Shown in pieces: positions 8,313 to 15,682 of a DNA stretch of 64,000 bases. Positions within the stretch are counted from its first letter, which is position 1. Each line of letters starts with the position of its first letter. The DNA comes from JACVRW01 sp963846505. Its GTDB lineage: Bacteria; Actinomycetota; Thermoleophilia; Solirubrobacterales; Thermoleophilaceae. Position numbers and translations under genes: made by a program. Under the pieces are notes generated by a model. The model was given only the letters and a program-made list of their open reading frames with translations, was not told the DNA's origin and ran no database searches. The stretch is taken from positions 620,001 to 684,000 of the forward strand of contig CAWJWD010000004.1 in NCBI GenBank assembly GCA_963846505.1, in the 5' to 3' direction.

Positions 8313-9251
8313 CTACCCCGTCGGTGCGACCGCGGTGCCGGTGCTCGTGCCGGTGGGCGCGGTCGGCGTCGCGGTCGGTGCAGTGCCCGTCGTGGTTCCC
8401 GTGCTCGGCGTCGTGCCGGTCGTCGGCGTGGCGGTGGTCCCGGTGGTGGGCGTCGTGCCCGTCGTCGTCGTGCCGGTCGTGCCCGTCGTGGCGGTGGTGC
8501 CGGTGGTGGTCGCGCTGGGATCGGTCGCAGTCGGCGTGGTGCCGGTGGCGAGGGTCGGGTCGACGCCCGTGGGCGGCGTCGGCGCCGTGGCAACCGGCGC
8601 CGGAGCGACGAGCGCCTCGCTCGGTTCGGTGTAGCGCTTGATCGCCAGCTGTGCGTCGGCGCCCGGATGGGCCTCGAGGTAGCGGACGTCGCCGGGAGCG
8701 GGCAGCACGAGACCCTGCAGTGCCGCGGCCTCCTGGACGCGCTCGCTCGAGGCGGCGTGCGCGACGCGGTCGCGGAAGCGGTCGTTCTGCCGCTTGAGCT
8801 GCTCGATCTGCTCGGCGGTGCCCGCGATGTCGCGGTTGAGCTTGAGCAGGTCGACGTTGAAGAAGACGATCCCGGCCAGCAGCACGCCGATCAGCACGAT
8901 CCAGCCGCGGCCGGCCAGCAGCGCGTCGAGCGCGCTGGTGCCGCGTGCGCGCAGTGCGCGAGCGAAGGGAGCGTTGACGACGCGTGCCGGCAGCGGCAGC
9001 GCGACGGCACCTCCTGCGGCGTAGCCGGACGCGCGGCGCGGAACGCGAGCGGTCGCGGCGTGAGCGGTGCGACGAGACGTGCGCGCGGTCGTGCGACCGC
9101 CCTGCTTCCCCGCAGCAGCGCGCTTCGGAGCAGCGGTCCCAGCGGCACGCTTGGGGACCGCGCTTGGGACGACACGCTTGGGCGTGGCAGTCCGACCGGC
9201 GGGCTTGCGCGGACGCGGCGCGGCAACGGCACCAGCGGCGGCGCGCGCCAT
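8313..9251 (-). CDS. ftsL: FtsL-like septum protein with long basic N-terminus and Thr-rich tail
   Basis: A 312-residue protein in the ftsL position between rsmH and ftsI. Residues ~1-110 form a basic Ala/Arg/Lys/Pro-rich cytoplasmic segment. A transmembrane helix (GWIVLIGVLLAGIVFF) is followed by a short coiled coil (AEQIEQLKRQNDRFRDRVAH) and the segment ending in VRYLEAHPGADAQLAI, the topology expected of FtsL/DivIC proteins. The last ~100 residues are a low-complexity Thr/Gly/Pro tail, TGTTPTTGTT-like, that would be extracytoplasmic. Typical FtsL proteins are about 100-150 residues, so both extensions are unusual. Sequence identity in this family is low, so the name rests on position and topology. 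The ATG overlaps the rsmH stop (TGATG). Confidence 0.75.
   Translation of the reverse strand: MARAAAGAVAAPRPRKPAGRTATPKRVVPSAVPKRAAGTAAPKRAAAGKQGGRTTARTSRRTAHAATARVPRRASGYAAGGAVALPLPARVVNAPFARALRARGTSALDALLAGRGWIVLIGVLLAGIVFFNVDLLKLNRDIAGTAEQIEQLKRQNDRFRDRVAHAASSERVQEAAALQGLVLPAPGDVRYLEAHPGADAQLAIKRYTEPSEALVAPAPVATAPTPPTGVDPTLATGTTPTATDPSATTTGTTATTGTTGTTTTGTTPTTGTTATPTTGTTPSTGTTTGTAPTATPTAPTGTSTGTAVAPTG
8390..8520. repeat. Low-complexity Thr/Gly codon repeat in the ftsL tail
   Basis: Imperfect short repeats of codons for Thr, Gly and Pro (GTGCCGGTCGT-like units on the + strand) encode the C-terminal tail of the FtsL-like protein. Such tracts are prone to slippage, so copy number may vary between strains. 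Confidence 0.6.
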
Positions 9252-10207
9252 CAGCCCTCGCCTCCGTCGGCGAGCTTGCGGGCGGCGCGCAGGCGACCGG
9301 ACTTGGACCGCGGGTTGGCGGCGACCTCGCCGGGCGTGGGCGCGATCGCACGCGACGTCAGCAGCTCGGCCTCGGGCTCGCGACCGCAGACGCAAATCGG
9401 GAAGTCCGGTGGGCAGACGCAGCCACGGGCGCGCTCGACGAGGAAGCGCTTGACGCGCCGGTCCTCGAGCGAGTGGAAGGAGATCGCGGCCAGCCGCCCC
9501 TGCTTGCGCAGCACGTCCCAGGCCAGCGGCAGCGCCCGGTCGAGCGAGTCGAGCTCGCCGTTGACCTCGATCCGGATCGCCTGGAAGACGCGCTTGGCGG
9601 GATGCCCGCCGCCGAACTTGCGCCGCACCGCGGCCGGCAGGGCGCCCTCGATCGCAGACACCAGCTCGCCGGTCGTCTCGATCGGCTCGCGCTCGCGTCG
9701 GCGCACGATCTCGCGGGCGATCCGACGCGCGTTCGGGTCCTCGCCGAGCGTGCGGAACAGCCCGCTCAGCCGCCGCTCGTCCCAGCCGTTGACGATCGCG
9801 CGCGCGTCAAGTTGCTGGTCCGGGTCCATGCGCATGTCCAATGGCGCGTCGTAGGAGTAGGAGAAGCCGCGCTCGCGGGTGTCGACCTGCATCGAGGAGA
9901 TGCCGAGGTCCATGTAGACGAGGTCCGCGTGCAGCTGCTCGTCGCGCAGCAGCTCGAGGCCGTCGGCGTAGTCCATGCGCAGGAAGCGCGTCTCGCAGGC
10001 GACCTCGCGCGCAAGGTCGTCGAAGCGCTCCTCGGCGGCCGGGTCGCGGTCGATGCAGACGAGCGTCCCGGTCGGGCCGATGCGGTCGGCGACCAGGCGG
10101 GCGTGGCCGCCGGCGCCGAAGGTGCAGTCAACGGCCACCTCGCCCGGTCCGGGCGTGGTGATGTCGATCAGCTCGCCGGCGAGCACCGGTACGTGCGTGC
10201 GCGTCAT
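9251..10207 (-). CDS. rsmH: 16S rRNA (cytosine(1402)-N(4))-methyltransferase RsmH
   Basis: SAM-dependent methyltransferase that modifies C1402 in the decoding site of 16S rRNA; formerly MraW. The 318-residue protein starts with the family motif THVPVLAGELI, has the SAM-binding loop DCTFGAGGHA and later YMDLGISSMQVD, and ends with the conserved AISFHSLEDRRVKRF segment. A Cys-rich stretch (CVCPPDFPICVC) precedes the C-terminus, as in many homologues. The ATG at 10207 fits the family start best. In-frame ATG 10219 or TTG 10225 are alternatives; an AGGTGA lies 9 nt before the TTG, so the true start could be six codons earlier. It follows mraZ and overlaps ftsL. Confidence 0.93.
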   Translation of the reverse strand: MTRTHVPVLAGELIDITTPGPGEVAVDCTFGAGGHARLVADRIGPTGTLVCIDRDPAAEERFDDLAREVACETRFLRMDYADGLELLRDEQLHADLVYMDLGISSMQVDTRERGFSYSYDAPLDMRMDPDQQLDARAIVNGWDERRLSGLFRTLGEDPNARRIAREIVRRREREPIETTGELVSAIEGALPAAVRRKFGGGHPAKRVFQAIRIEVNGELDSLDRALPLAWDVLRKQGRLAAISFHSLEDRRVKRFLVERARGCVCPPDFPICVCGREPEAELLTSRAIAPTPGEVAANPRSKSGRLRAARKLADGGEG

Positions 10208-10208
10208 G

Positions 10209-10643
10209 TCAAGAAGCATGGCCAAGGCGCTCGGTCACCTCCCCGATCTCCTGGTCGAGCGCGGCCTGCTCGGCCTGCCAGCGCTCGCGACCCCAGACCT
10301 CGAGGTGATCCCCCACCCCGACCACGACGACCTCCTTCTCGATCGCGCCGTGTGCCAGCAGCGGCGGCGGCAGCGTCACGCGCCCGGAGGCGTCGAGCTC
10401 GATCTCGAAGGAGTTGCCCTGGTAGAAGCGCGAGAGCTTGCGGTACTCGGAGCCCATCGGGTTCAGGCCGCCGAGGGCTCGCTCGATGATCGCCTCGTGG
10501 GTGTCGGGCGTCCAGACGGCCACGCAGGGCTCGGGGTCCTTGGAGAGGACCACGCCTGCGGAGAAGGAGGCCCTGAACCGCGACGGGATGCTGAGGCGGT
10601 TCTTCGCGTCCAGCGAGTGCTCGTAGTGACCTCGAAATGCCAA
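10209..10643 (-). CDS. mraZ: Transcriptional regulator MraZ
   Basis: Ring-forming DNA-binding protein, first gene and regulator of the dcw cluster. The 144-residue sequence has the two SpoVT/AbrB-like halves: FRGHYEHSLDAKNRLSIPSRFR at the N-terminus and IELDASGRVTLPPPL in the second half. The family start (MFRGxYExxLDxKxR) places the initiation codon at TTG 10643. A GGGGA Shine-Dalgarno 8 nt upstream supports it; the nearby ATG at 10650 is out of frame. The phased TGGGN array about 90-130 bp upstream is its predicted binding site, so the operon is probably autoregulated. Confidence 0.93.
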   Translation of the reverse strand: MAFRGHYEHSLDAKNRLSIPSRFRASFSAGVVLSKDPEPCVAVWTPDTHEAIIERALGGLNPMGSEYRKLSRFYQGNSFEIELDASGRVTLPPPLLAHGAIEKEVVVVGVGDHLEVWGRERWQAEQAALDQEIGEVTERLGHAS

Positions 10644-10678
10644 CGGTCATGTCCCCGCGCCGTCGAAGGAAAGTTGGA

Positions 10679-10719
10679 GACCGGAGTGGCGGAGTGGGAG
10701 GAGCCCCGCCACTCCGGTC
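10679..10719. promoter_or_regulatory. Perfect 14-bp stem-loop in the mraZ leader
   Basis: GACCGGAGTGGCGG at 10679-10692 pairs exactly with 10706-10719 around a 13-nt loop. It lies 36-76 nt upstream of mraZ, downstream of the MraZ boxes, so it should be in the mraZ 5' UTR. There is no U-run, so it is not a classical terminator; a role in mRNA stability or attenuation is possible but unsupported. Confidence 0.5.
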
Positions 10720-10729
10720 GATTGCTGGG

Positions 10730-10774
10730 CGCCACCCTACCCCACCATCTCCCACTGTGCAACACGATCCCCCA
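10730..10774 (-). promoter_or_regulatory. MraZ operator: phased TGGGN boxes
   Basis: Read on the minus strand, the pentamers TGGGG (from 10774), TGGGA (10754), TGGGG (10744) and TGGCG (10734) are all in 10-bp phase, with a degenerate TGTTG at 10764. Repeats of TGGGN separated by 5 nt are the published MraZ recognition pattern. The intergenic stretch 10644-11016 otherwise holds the mraZ leader hairpin and an AT-rich palindrome; I see no gene in it. Confidence 0.75.
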
Positions 10775-10818
10775 CGATTCCGTCCGACAGGCACCAACTG
10801 CGCTCCTGGCAGGTCTCG

Positions 10819-10842
10819 TTTTTAGCTCTGTAAAGCTAAAAA
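10819..10842. promoter_or_regulatory. AT-rich palindrome upstream of mraZ
   Basis: TTTTTAGCT and AGCTAAAAA form perfect 9-bp arms around CTGTAA. It stands out in a very GC-rich setting. Because the A/T runs are on the outside in both directions it lacks the 3' U-run of an intrinsic terminator, so a protein-binding operator is more likely. It is 45 bp upstream of the MraZ boxes and 175 bp downstream of the next gene. Confidence 0.4.
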
Positions 10843-11016
10843 TCGGGCGAGGAAGACGTGGGACGACGGCCCCCGAAATGAGGGCGGCTGGCTGCAAGGA
10901 GCGCGCGCGGGCGCAAACGTGCATGCAGCGCAGGTCGCTGCAGCTCCCGTTGCGGCGCCGATGGGGTGCGTGGGAGGAAGTGGGGCCGCGTTGCGACAGG
11001 CCGCCGGGGACGCGGC

Positions 11017-11325
11017 TCAGGTCACGTTGGCCGCTATCTCCCAGTGGGTCGTCGTCTCGTCGCGTTCGATCAGGAAGCGGTCGTCCTCGGGGTAGAAGAC
11101 GGCCCGCTCGTAGTCGTCGCCCGCGAAGCGCCTGATCGCGTCCAGGGAGTCCCAGAGCGTGAACATCGTGAACTCACAACGATCGCCGACGTCGCGGCGC
11201 AGCATGTAGACGCCCCGATTGCCCGGGACGCGGGAATAGCCGTCGACTCCCGTGCCGAGCATGTAGTCCGCGTAGGCGTCGCCGTCCTCACGACGCACTG
11301 CTCCCTGCCAGATACGTGCGATCAC
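11017..11325 (-). CDS. ABM-type dimeric alpha/beta-barrel protein, function unknown
   Basis: A 102-residue protein resembling the antibiotic biosynthesis monooxygenase (ABM) superfamily: it starts with IARIWQGAVRREDGDAYADYM and later has FTMFTLWDSLDAIRRFAG and AVFYPEDDRFLIERDETTTHWE. The family pattern is a small ferredoxin-like dimer with varied roles, including quinone or heme-related monooxygenation, and the sequence alone does not give a substrate. The GTG at 11325 is supported by GGGGAG 8 nt upstream. It appears monocistronic, with about 90 bp to the tadC stop upstream and a long leader region of mraZ downstream. Confidence 0.7.
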   Translation of the reverse strand: MIARIWQGAVRREDGDAYADYMLGTGVDGYSRVPGNRGVYMLRRDVGDRCEFTMFTLWDSLDAIRRFAGDDYERAVFYPEDDRFLIERDETTTHWEIAANVT

Positions 11326-11414
11326 GCTGCTTCTCCCCTCGTTGCCCATGCCCGTCCCCACGGGCACTCGAGAAACGCTTACCCGGCGCCGCTGGACCGA
11401 TGCACACGCGCTCC

Positions 11415-12278
11415 CTAGAGAGGAAGCATGGCGCCTCCCGAGCCCGCGAGCGCCGTCAGCAGTGCCGCGACGATCAGCAACAGGACCGAGGGCACCAACA
11501 GCAGCGCGACGACGAGCTGGATCTGCGGGCCCGCCCGCGCGGCCTCCTCGCGCACGCGCCGGGCGAGCGCGAAGCGCGCGTCCTGCGCCTGGGCGGTCAG
11601 CGTGTCGGCCAGCGGCGCTCCATGTCGTCGTGCGCGCTCGAGCGCGCCGACGAGCGCCCGCACCTCCGCGAACGGGAGGTCGCGGGTCATGTTCGCGAGC
11701 GCGCGTTCGAGCGGCACGCCGAGGGCGACGTGCTCGCCCGCCGTGCGCCACGCCCGCGCCAGCGGCCCGTCGGCCCGCTGCCCGACCGCCGCCAGCGACG
11801 CCGGCAACGACACGCCCGCCTCCACGCTCACGCGCAAGAGGTCGAGCAGCGCCGGCAGCTCGCGCTGGACGCGACGCCGGCGCCCGGCCGCGAGCCGGCG
11901 CAACCAGAGATCCGGCGCGAGGAAGCCCGCCACCGGCGACGCCACCGGCAGCACCACGCTCAGCCGCCCCGGCGCCGCGGCCGACGCCGGCACGGCGAAC
12001 GTGAGCGCGACCAGCGCCGCGGCGAGCTTGGCCGCCAGCAGCTCCCGCGGGCCGAGGCCTGCGGGCGCACCCGCGGCCGCGACCCGTGCGGCGAGACCCC
12101 GCGGTGCGTCCGCCCGCCGCAGTCGCAGCCCGCTGCCGACGACGGCCAGCCAGCGCATCAACCGCGCCGTCGAACCGCCGCCGCCCCGGACCCGGCGCGG
12201 CCACGTGACCGGGCCGACGGTCTCGACCAGCCCCGCGACCGCCAACGCGCCTCCCAGCAGGGCGAGCACCGAGGCCAT
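11415..12278 (-). CDS. tadC: Tad/Flp pilus inner-membrane platform protein TadC
   Basis: A 287-residue type II secretion F-domain protein. Hydrophobic N-terminal segments precede a cytoplasmic helical bundle (QRELPALLDLLRVSVEAGVSL and a later GAPLADTL), and two membrane helices end the protein (IQLVVALLLVPSVLLLIVAALL). TadC pairs with TadB as the platform of the Tad pilus or secretion machine. Its ATG overlaps the tadB stop (TGATG), so the two are translationally coupled. Confidence 0.85.
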   Translation of the reverse strand: MASVLALLGGALAVAGLVETVGPVTWPRRVRGGGGSTARLMRWLAVVGSGLRLRRADAPRGLAARVAAAGAPAGLGPRELLAAKLAAALVALTFAVPASAAAPGRLSVVLPVASPVAGFLAPDLWLRRLAAGRRRRVQRELPALLDLLRVSVEAGVSLPASLAAVGQRADGPLARAWRTAGEHVALGVPLERALANMTRDLPFAEVRALVGALERARRHGAPLADTLTAQAQDARFALARRVREEAARAGPQIQLVVALLLVPSVLLLIVAALLTALAGSGGAMLPL

Positions 12279-13129
12279 CACCAGCGCACCCTCCCCAGCC
12301 GGTGGATCAGCACGCCGGCGACGATCTGCAGGGCGAGCGCGCAGCCGACGAGCCAGCCGGTCAGCAGCGAGCTGGCGAGGCCGGCGAGGAAGCCGGGACT
12401 CGCCAGCTCGGCGAGCAGGGCGCCGCCGAGCGGGAGCAGAACGACGAGCAGGCCGGTGAAGCGGGCCTGGGCGGTCGCGGCGCGCACCTCGCCCTCCAGC
12501 CGCGCCTCCCCCTCGAAGGAACGGGCAGCCTCGCGCAGCAAGCGGGCGAGATCCCCTCCCGCGCGGTGGCACAGCAGGCAGGCGGCGACGAGCAGGTCGA
12601 GCCGCTGCGATCCGGCACGAACGCGCAGCGCCTCGAGCGCCGTCTCGGTACGTGCGCCGGTCGCGAGCTCGGCCGCGGTGCGCCGCAGCTCGAGCCCGGT
12701 CGCGCCGTCGACCGCCCGCGCCGCCTCCCCGAGCGCGCCGCGCAGCGAGTGCCCTCCGCCGAGGGCGTCCGCGATCGCGATCGCCGCGTCGCCCGCCCCC
12801 GCGTCGACGGCACGCCGGTAGCGAGCCCTGCGCGCACGCAGGACGCGCGCGACCACCAACGGCCCGGCGGCCGCGAGCACTACGCCCGCCGCCGGACCGA
12901 GCACGAGCGCACCGAACGCCAACGCCAGCGCGGCGCCGCCGAACAGCAGTCGTCGTCGCTCGGCCGCTCCGGGGTCACGTCCCTCCCGCCCGAGCCGGCC
13001 GACCGCGTCCGTCAGCAGCGACAGCAGGCGGGCCGCCCGCCCGAGCGCCGTCGACGTCCGCACCCCGAGCAGCTCGTGCAGCGCGACGAAGCCGCAACAG
13101 CCGCCGACGAAGGCCAGTGCGACGCTCAC
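12278..13129 (-). CDS. tadB: Tad/Flp pilus inner-membrane platform protein TadB
   Basis: A 283-residue T2SSF-family protein with N-terminal and central membrane helices, the cytoplasmic core RRAVDAGAGDAAIAIADALGGG with GHSLRGALGEAARAVDG, and a C-terminal pair of helices. It works with TadC and the ATPase TadA in pilus assembly. The start is GTG at 13129. Directly upstream is a copy of the shared pilus element (13161-13200), then a hipA remnant where the end of tadA would normally overlap. tadB may therefore have its own promoter. Confidence 0.85.
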   Translation of the reverse strand: MSVALAFVGGCCGFVALHELLGVRTSTALGRAARLLSLLTDAVGRLGREGRDPGAAERRRLLFGGAALALAFGALVLGPAAGVVLAAAGPLVVARVLRARRARYRRAVDAGAGDAAIAIADALGGGHSLRGALGEAARAVDGATGLELRRTAAELATGARTETALEALRVRAGSQRLDLLVAACLLCHRAGGDLARLLREAARSFEGEARLEGEVRAATAQARFTGLLVVLLPLGGALLAELASPGFLAGLASSLLTGWLVGCALALQIVAGVLIHRLGRVRW

Positions 13130-13155
13130 GCGGACGGACGGTCGGAGGGCTCCAC

Positions 13156-13200
13156 GTCAGGAGAAGTCCCGAGACGACGAAGTTCGCCCCCCTCCGGCGA
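13156..13200 (-). promoter_or_regulatory. Shared pilus-gene element, copy A (before tadB)
   Basis: The + strand segment 13161-13200 begins GAGAAGTCCCGAGACGACGA and continues AGTTCGCCCCCCTCCGGCGA. It matches copy B before tadA along 40 bp without gaps at both ends. On the minus strand it contains GGGGGGCGAACTT. GAACTT ends 24 nt before a GTG at 13155 that opens a nine-codon frame whose TGA overlaps the tadB GTG. Confidence 0.6.
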
Positions 13201-13214
13201 CGAGCCTGAGGGAT

Positions 13215-13565
13215 TCAGCCTGCGCCGGGTGCGACCGACAACGAGGCCACGCGTCCGCTCGCTTCGAAGTCGGCGAGCGTAAAGCCGTCGCGCTTGCCGT
13301 TCATGGTCATCTGGTGGCTGCCGAGCCATCGATTGCCCTGGTCGCATGCATACGTCATGTCGAAGGCCGGAGCGAGCGACCAGCGACCAGTGCGGTCCAT
13401 GAGGAAGGCGATGTTCTTGACGTGGTCGTCTTGGTTGCGAGCGACGACGTTGAACACCATGCGTCGGAAGAGCTGCTCGACGTCGGTCTGCGGCAGGCCA
13501 AGGGTTCGCATCCCCATGAACGCCTGCTCGTCCCCCGTAAAGGACTTTATGAGGTATATCGGCGC
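13215..13565 (-). pseudogene. hipA remnant (HipA-like Ser/Thr kinase, C-terminal fragment)
   Basis: The open frame encodes FTGDEQAFMGMRTLGLPQTD, then EQLFRRMVFNVVARNQDDHV with KNIAFLMDRTGRWSLAPAFD and HQMTMNGKRDGFTLAD. These are the DDHxKN, LAPAYD and NGKRD hallmarks of the C-terminal kinase half of HipA toxins. A TAA closes the frame immediately upstream (13566-13568), and homology fades after FTLADFEASG, so the first ~250-300 residues and the extreme C-terminus of a normal ~430-residue HipA are missing. No hipB is present. It sits between tadA and tadB, which are normally adjacent, so it is most likely the scar of an insertion. A short expressed peptide (ATG at 13517) cannot be excluded. 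Confidence 0.75.
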
Positions 13566-13573
13566 TTAAGGAC

Positions 13574-14815
13574 CTATGTGGAGGACTTTGTGCTACTTCG
13601 TCCTGCGGACCCGATGGCCACGTCAAGCTCCGTGCGGGCGCCCACTGCCCGGAACGCCGCCAGTCGCTGCCCGAGGGCGCCGTCGCCGGGCGCTGCCGCG
13701 CCGCCGCCGTGCACGTACAGCTCCCTCACCCCGGCGCCGCCGGCTGCGCGCACCACCTCGACGATCGACTCGACCACGCGCGATCCGTCCGGTCGCCGGG
13801 CCTGGTGCACCACCACGTCGATCGCGCTCGCCACCTGCTCGCGCACGGCCGCGTGCGGCAGTCCGACGCCGGCCATCAGCGCCAGCGTCTCGACGCGGCG
13901 CACGGCGTCCTCGGGCGAGTTGGCGTGGACGGTGGTCAGCGAGCCGTCGTGGCCGGTGTTCAGGGCCTGGAGCATGTCGAGGGCCTCGGCACCGCGGACC
14001 TCGCCGACCACGATCCGATCGGGTCGCATCCGCAGCGCGTTGCGCACGAGCGTCCGAATCGTGACCTCGCCGCGGCCCTCGAGGTTGGGCGGGCGGGCCT
14101 CCAAGCGCACGACGTGCCGCTGGCGCAGACGCAGCTCGGCCGCGTCCTCGATCGTCACGATCCGCTCCGCGCCGGGAATCGCCCCGGACAGCGCGTTCAG
14201 CGTCGTCGTCTTGCCCGAGCCGGTGCCGCCGCTGACGAGGATCGACGCCCGCGCCGCCACGCACAGCGCCAGCAGCTCCGCCGCCGCCGCGCTCAGCGTG
14301 CCGCCGACGACGAGGTCGCGCAGCGAGAAGCCCTCGCGGCGGAAGCGACGCACGGTCAGGCACGGCCCCGACAACGACAGCGGCCCGATCACCACGTTCA
14401 CGCGCGAGCCGTCGGGCAGCCGCGCGTCGCACAGCGGCGACGCCTCGTCCACGCGCCGGCCCAGCGGCGCGAGGATGCGCTCGATCGCGTGCAGCAGCTC
14501 GGCCTCCGAGGCGAAGCTCGCCGCCGCCCGCTCCAACCGCCCGCGACGCTCGACGTACACCTCCCCCGGCCCGTTGACCATCACCTCGTCCACCTCGGGA
14601 TCGGCCAGCAGCGGGTCGAGCGGGCCGAGACCGGTGGCGAGCACCACGACGCGCTCGCACAGGGCCGCCCGCTCGGCCTCCGACAGCGGCGCCGCCTCGC
14701 GCTCCACCAGCGCCCGTACGCGCTCGGGCAGCGCCACGTCCCCGGCCTCCCCCGAGCGCGCGTGCTCGACCAGTCGCCCGCGCAACGCCACTGCCAGCTC
14801 GTCGAGTGCCTCCAT
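13574..14815 (-). CDS. tadA: Tad/Flp pilus assembly ATPase TadA (CpaF)
   Basis: A 413-residue secretion ATPase that powers Tad pilus assembly. The N-terminal region contains EVDEVMVNGPGEVYVERRGR, the Walker A loop is GGTGSGKTTTLNAL, and the later segment IVVGEVRGAEALDMLQALN with HDGSLTTVHAN holds the Asp/His boxes typical of CpaF. The ATG at 14815 directly follows the shared pilus element. The C-terminus ends in a short tail (ELDVAIGSAGRSSTKSST) beyond the normal family end, probably read into the junction with the hipA remnant. tadB and tadC follow after that remnant. Confidence 0.92.
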   Translation of the reverse strand: MEALDELAVALRGRLVEHARSGEAGDVALPERVRALVEREAAPLSEAERAALCERVVVLATGLGPLDPLLADPEVDEVMVNGPGEVYVERRGRLERAAASFASEAELLHAIERILAPLGRRVDEASPLCDARLPDGSRVNVVIGPLSLSGPCLTVRRFRREGFSLRDLVVGGTLSAAAAELLALCVAARASILVSGGTGSGKTTTLNALSGAIPGAERIVTIEDAAELRLRQRHVVRLEARPPNLEGRGEVTIRTLVRNALRMRPDRIVVGEVRGAEALDMLQALNTGHDGSLTTVHANSPEDAVRRVETLALMAGVGLPHAAVREQVASAIDVVVHQARRPDGSRVVESIVEVVRAAGGAGVRELYVHGGGAAAPGDGALGQRLAAFRAVGARTELDVAIGSAGRSSTKSST

Positions 14816-14860
14816 GCCCTGAGAAGTCCACGAAAGCGAAAGTTCGCCCCCTTCCGGCGT
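14816..14860 (-). promoter_or_regulatory. Shared pilus-gene element, copy B (before tadA)
   Basis: The + strand segment 14821-14860 begins GAGAAGTCCACGAAAGCGAA and continues AGTTCGCCCCCTTCCGGCGT. On the minus strand the core is GGGGGCGAACTTTCGC, where GCGAACTTTCGC is a near-palindrome. GAACTT ends exactly 24 nt before the tadA ATG, the same spacing as in copies A and C. The divergent HAD gene starts at 14873, so it shares this short intergenic region. Confidence 0.6.
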
Positions 14861-14872
14861 AGTCTCCAGGCG

Positions 14873-15682
14873 ATGCCGCGCCGTGAGATCCGCTCTTGGC
14901 TGATGGACATGGACGGGGTGCTCGTGCGCGAGGAGTCCGCGATCCCCGGCGCGCAGGAGTTCCTCGCCGCGCTGCGCGAGCACGAGATCCCGTTCCTCGT
15001 GCTCACCAACAACTCGATCTACACCCCGCGCGACCTCGCCGCGCGCCTGCGGCGCAGCGGGCTCGACGTGCCCGAGCAGGCGATCTGGACCTCGGCGCTC
15101 GCGACCGCGCGCTTCCTCGAGGACCAGCGCCCGGACGGCTCGGCGTTCGTGGTCGGCGAATCCGGCCTGACCACCGCGCTGCACGGCATCGGCTACACCC
15201 TCACCGACCGTGCGCCCGACTACGTCGTGCTCGGCGAGACGCGCACCTACAGCTTCGAGCGCATCGCCCGCGCGGTGCAGCTGATCGCCGCGGGCGCGCG
15301 CTTCATCGCGACCAATCCCGACAACGTCGGCCCCACGCCCGACGGGCCGCTGCCCGCCACCGGCTCGGTGGCGGCGCTGATCAGCCATGCGACCGGCGTC
15401 GACCCGTACTTCGTCGGCAAGCCGAACCCGCTCATGATGCGCTCGGCGCTGAACGCGCTCGACACCCACTCCGAGCACACGGCGATGATCGGCGACCGCA
15501 TGGACACCGACGTCGTCTCCGGGCTCGAGGCCGGTCTCGAGACGATCCTCGTGCTGACCGGCGTCACCGCCCGCGCCGAGGCCGAGCGCTTCCCCTATCG
15601 CCCGTCGCGAATCCTGGACTCGGTCGCCGAGCTCGTCGGCGAGATCGGCCCACTGGCGGCGGTCGACGAGTCGCAGTCCTAG
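14873..15682 (+). CDS. HAD-superfamily (subfamily IIA, NagD-like) phosphatase
   Basis: A 269-residue cytoplasmic HAD hydrolase. The motifs run in order: DMDGVLVREE (nucleophile Asp and acid Asp), LTNNS (motif II), VGKPNPLMM (motif III Lys) and MIGDRMDTDV (motif IV). The C2-type cap between motifs II and III places it in subfamily IIA with NagD, AraL and 4-nitrophenyl-phosphatase-like enzymes that dephosphorylate sugar phosphates or nucleotides. The exact substrate cannot be read from sequence. It diverges from tadA and converges with the next gene, the two stops overlapping at 15679-15682. Confidence 0.88.
   Translation: MPRREIRSWLMDMDGVLVREESAIPGAQEFLAALREHEIPFLVLTNNSIYTPRDLAARLRRSGLDVPEQAIWTSALATARFLEDQRPDGSAFVVGESGLTTALHGIGYTLTDRAPDYVVLGETRTYSFERIARAVQLIAAGARFIATNPDNVGPTPDGPLPATGSVAALISHATGVDPYFVGKPNPLMMRSALNALDTHSEHTAMIGDRMDTDVVSGLEAGLETILVLTGVTARAEAERFPYRPSRILDSVAELVGEIGPLAAVDESQS

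Noticed and set aside
6975..9854. 959-codon open frame antisense to ftsI, ftsL and rsmH
   Set aside because: Arg/Gly/Ala/His-rich translation without motifs; it mirrors the third-position GC bias of real genes on the opposite strand.
10664..10680. Possible further copy of the pilus element before mraZ (CCAACTTTCC on the minus strand)
   Set aside because: It lacks the GGGGGCGAACTT core and the 24-nt spacing to a start codon.
10819..10842. Intrinsic terminator at TTTTTAGCT...AGCTAAAAA
   Set aside because: The T-run is on the 5' side of the stem in both directions, so no 3' U-tract would be made.
13126..13626. 166-codon minus-strand frame over the hipA remnant
   Set aside because: Out of frame with the HipA homology; Arg/Pro-rich and without motifs. 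Only its last nine codons matter, as they lie between pilus element copy A and tadB.
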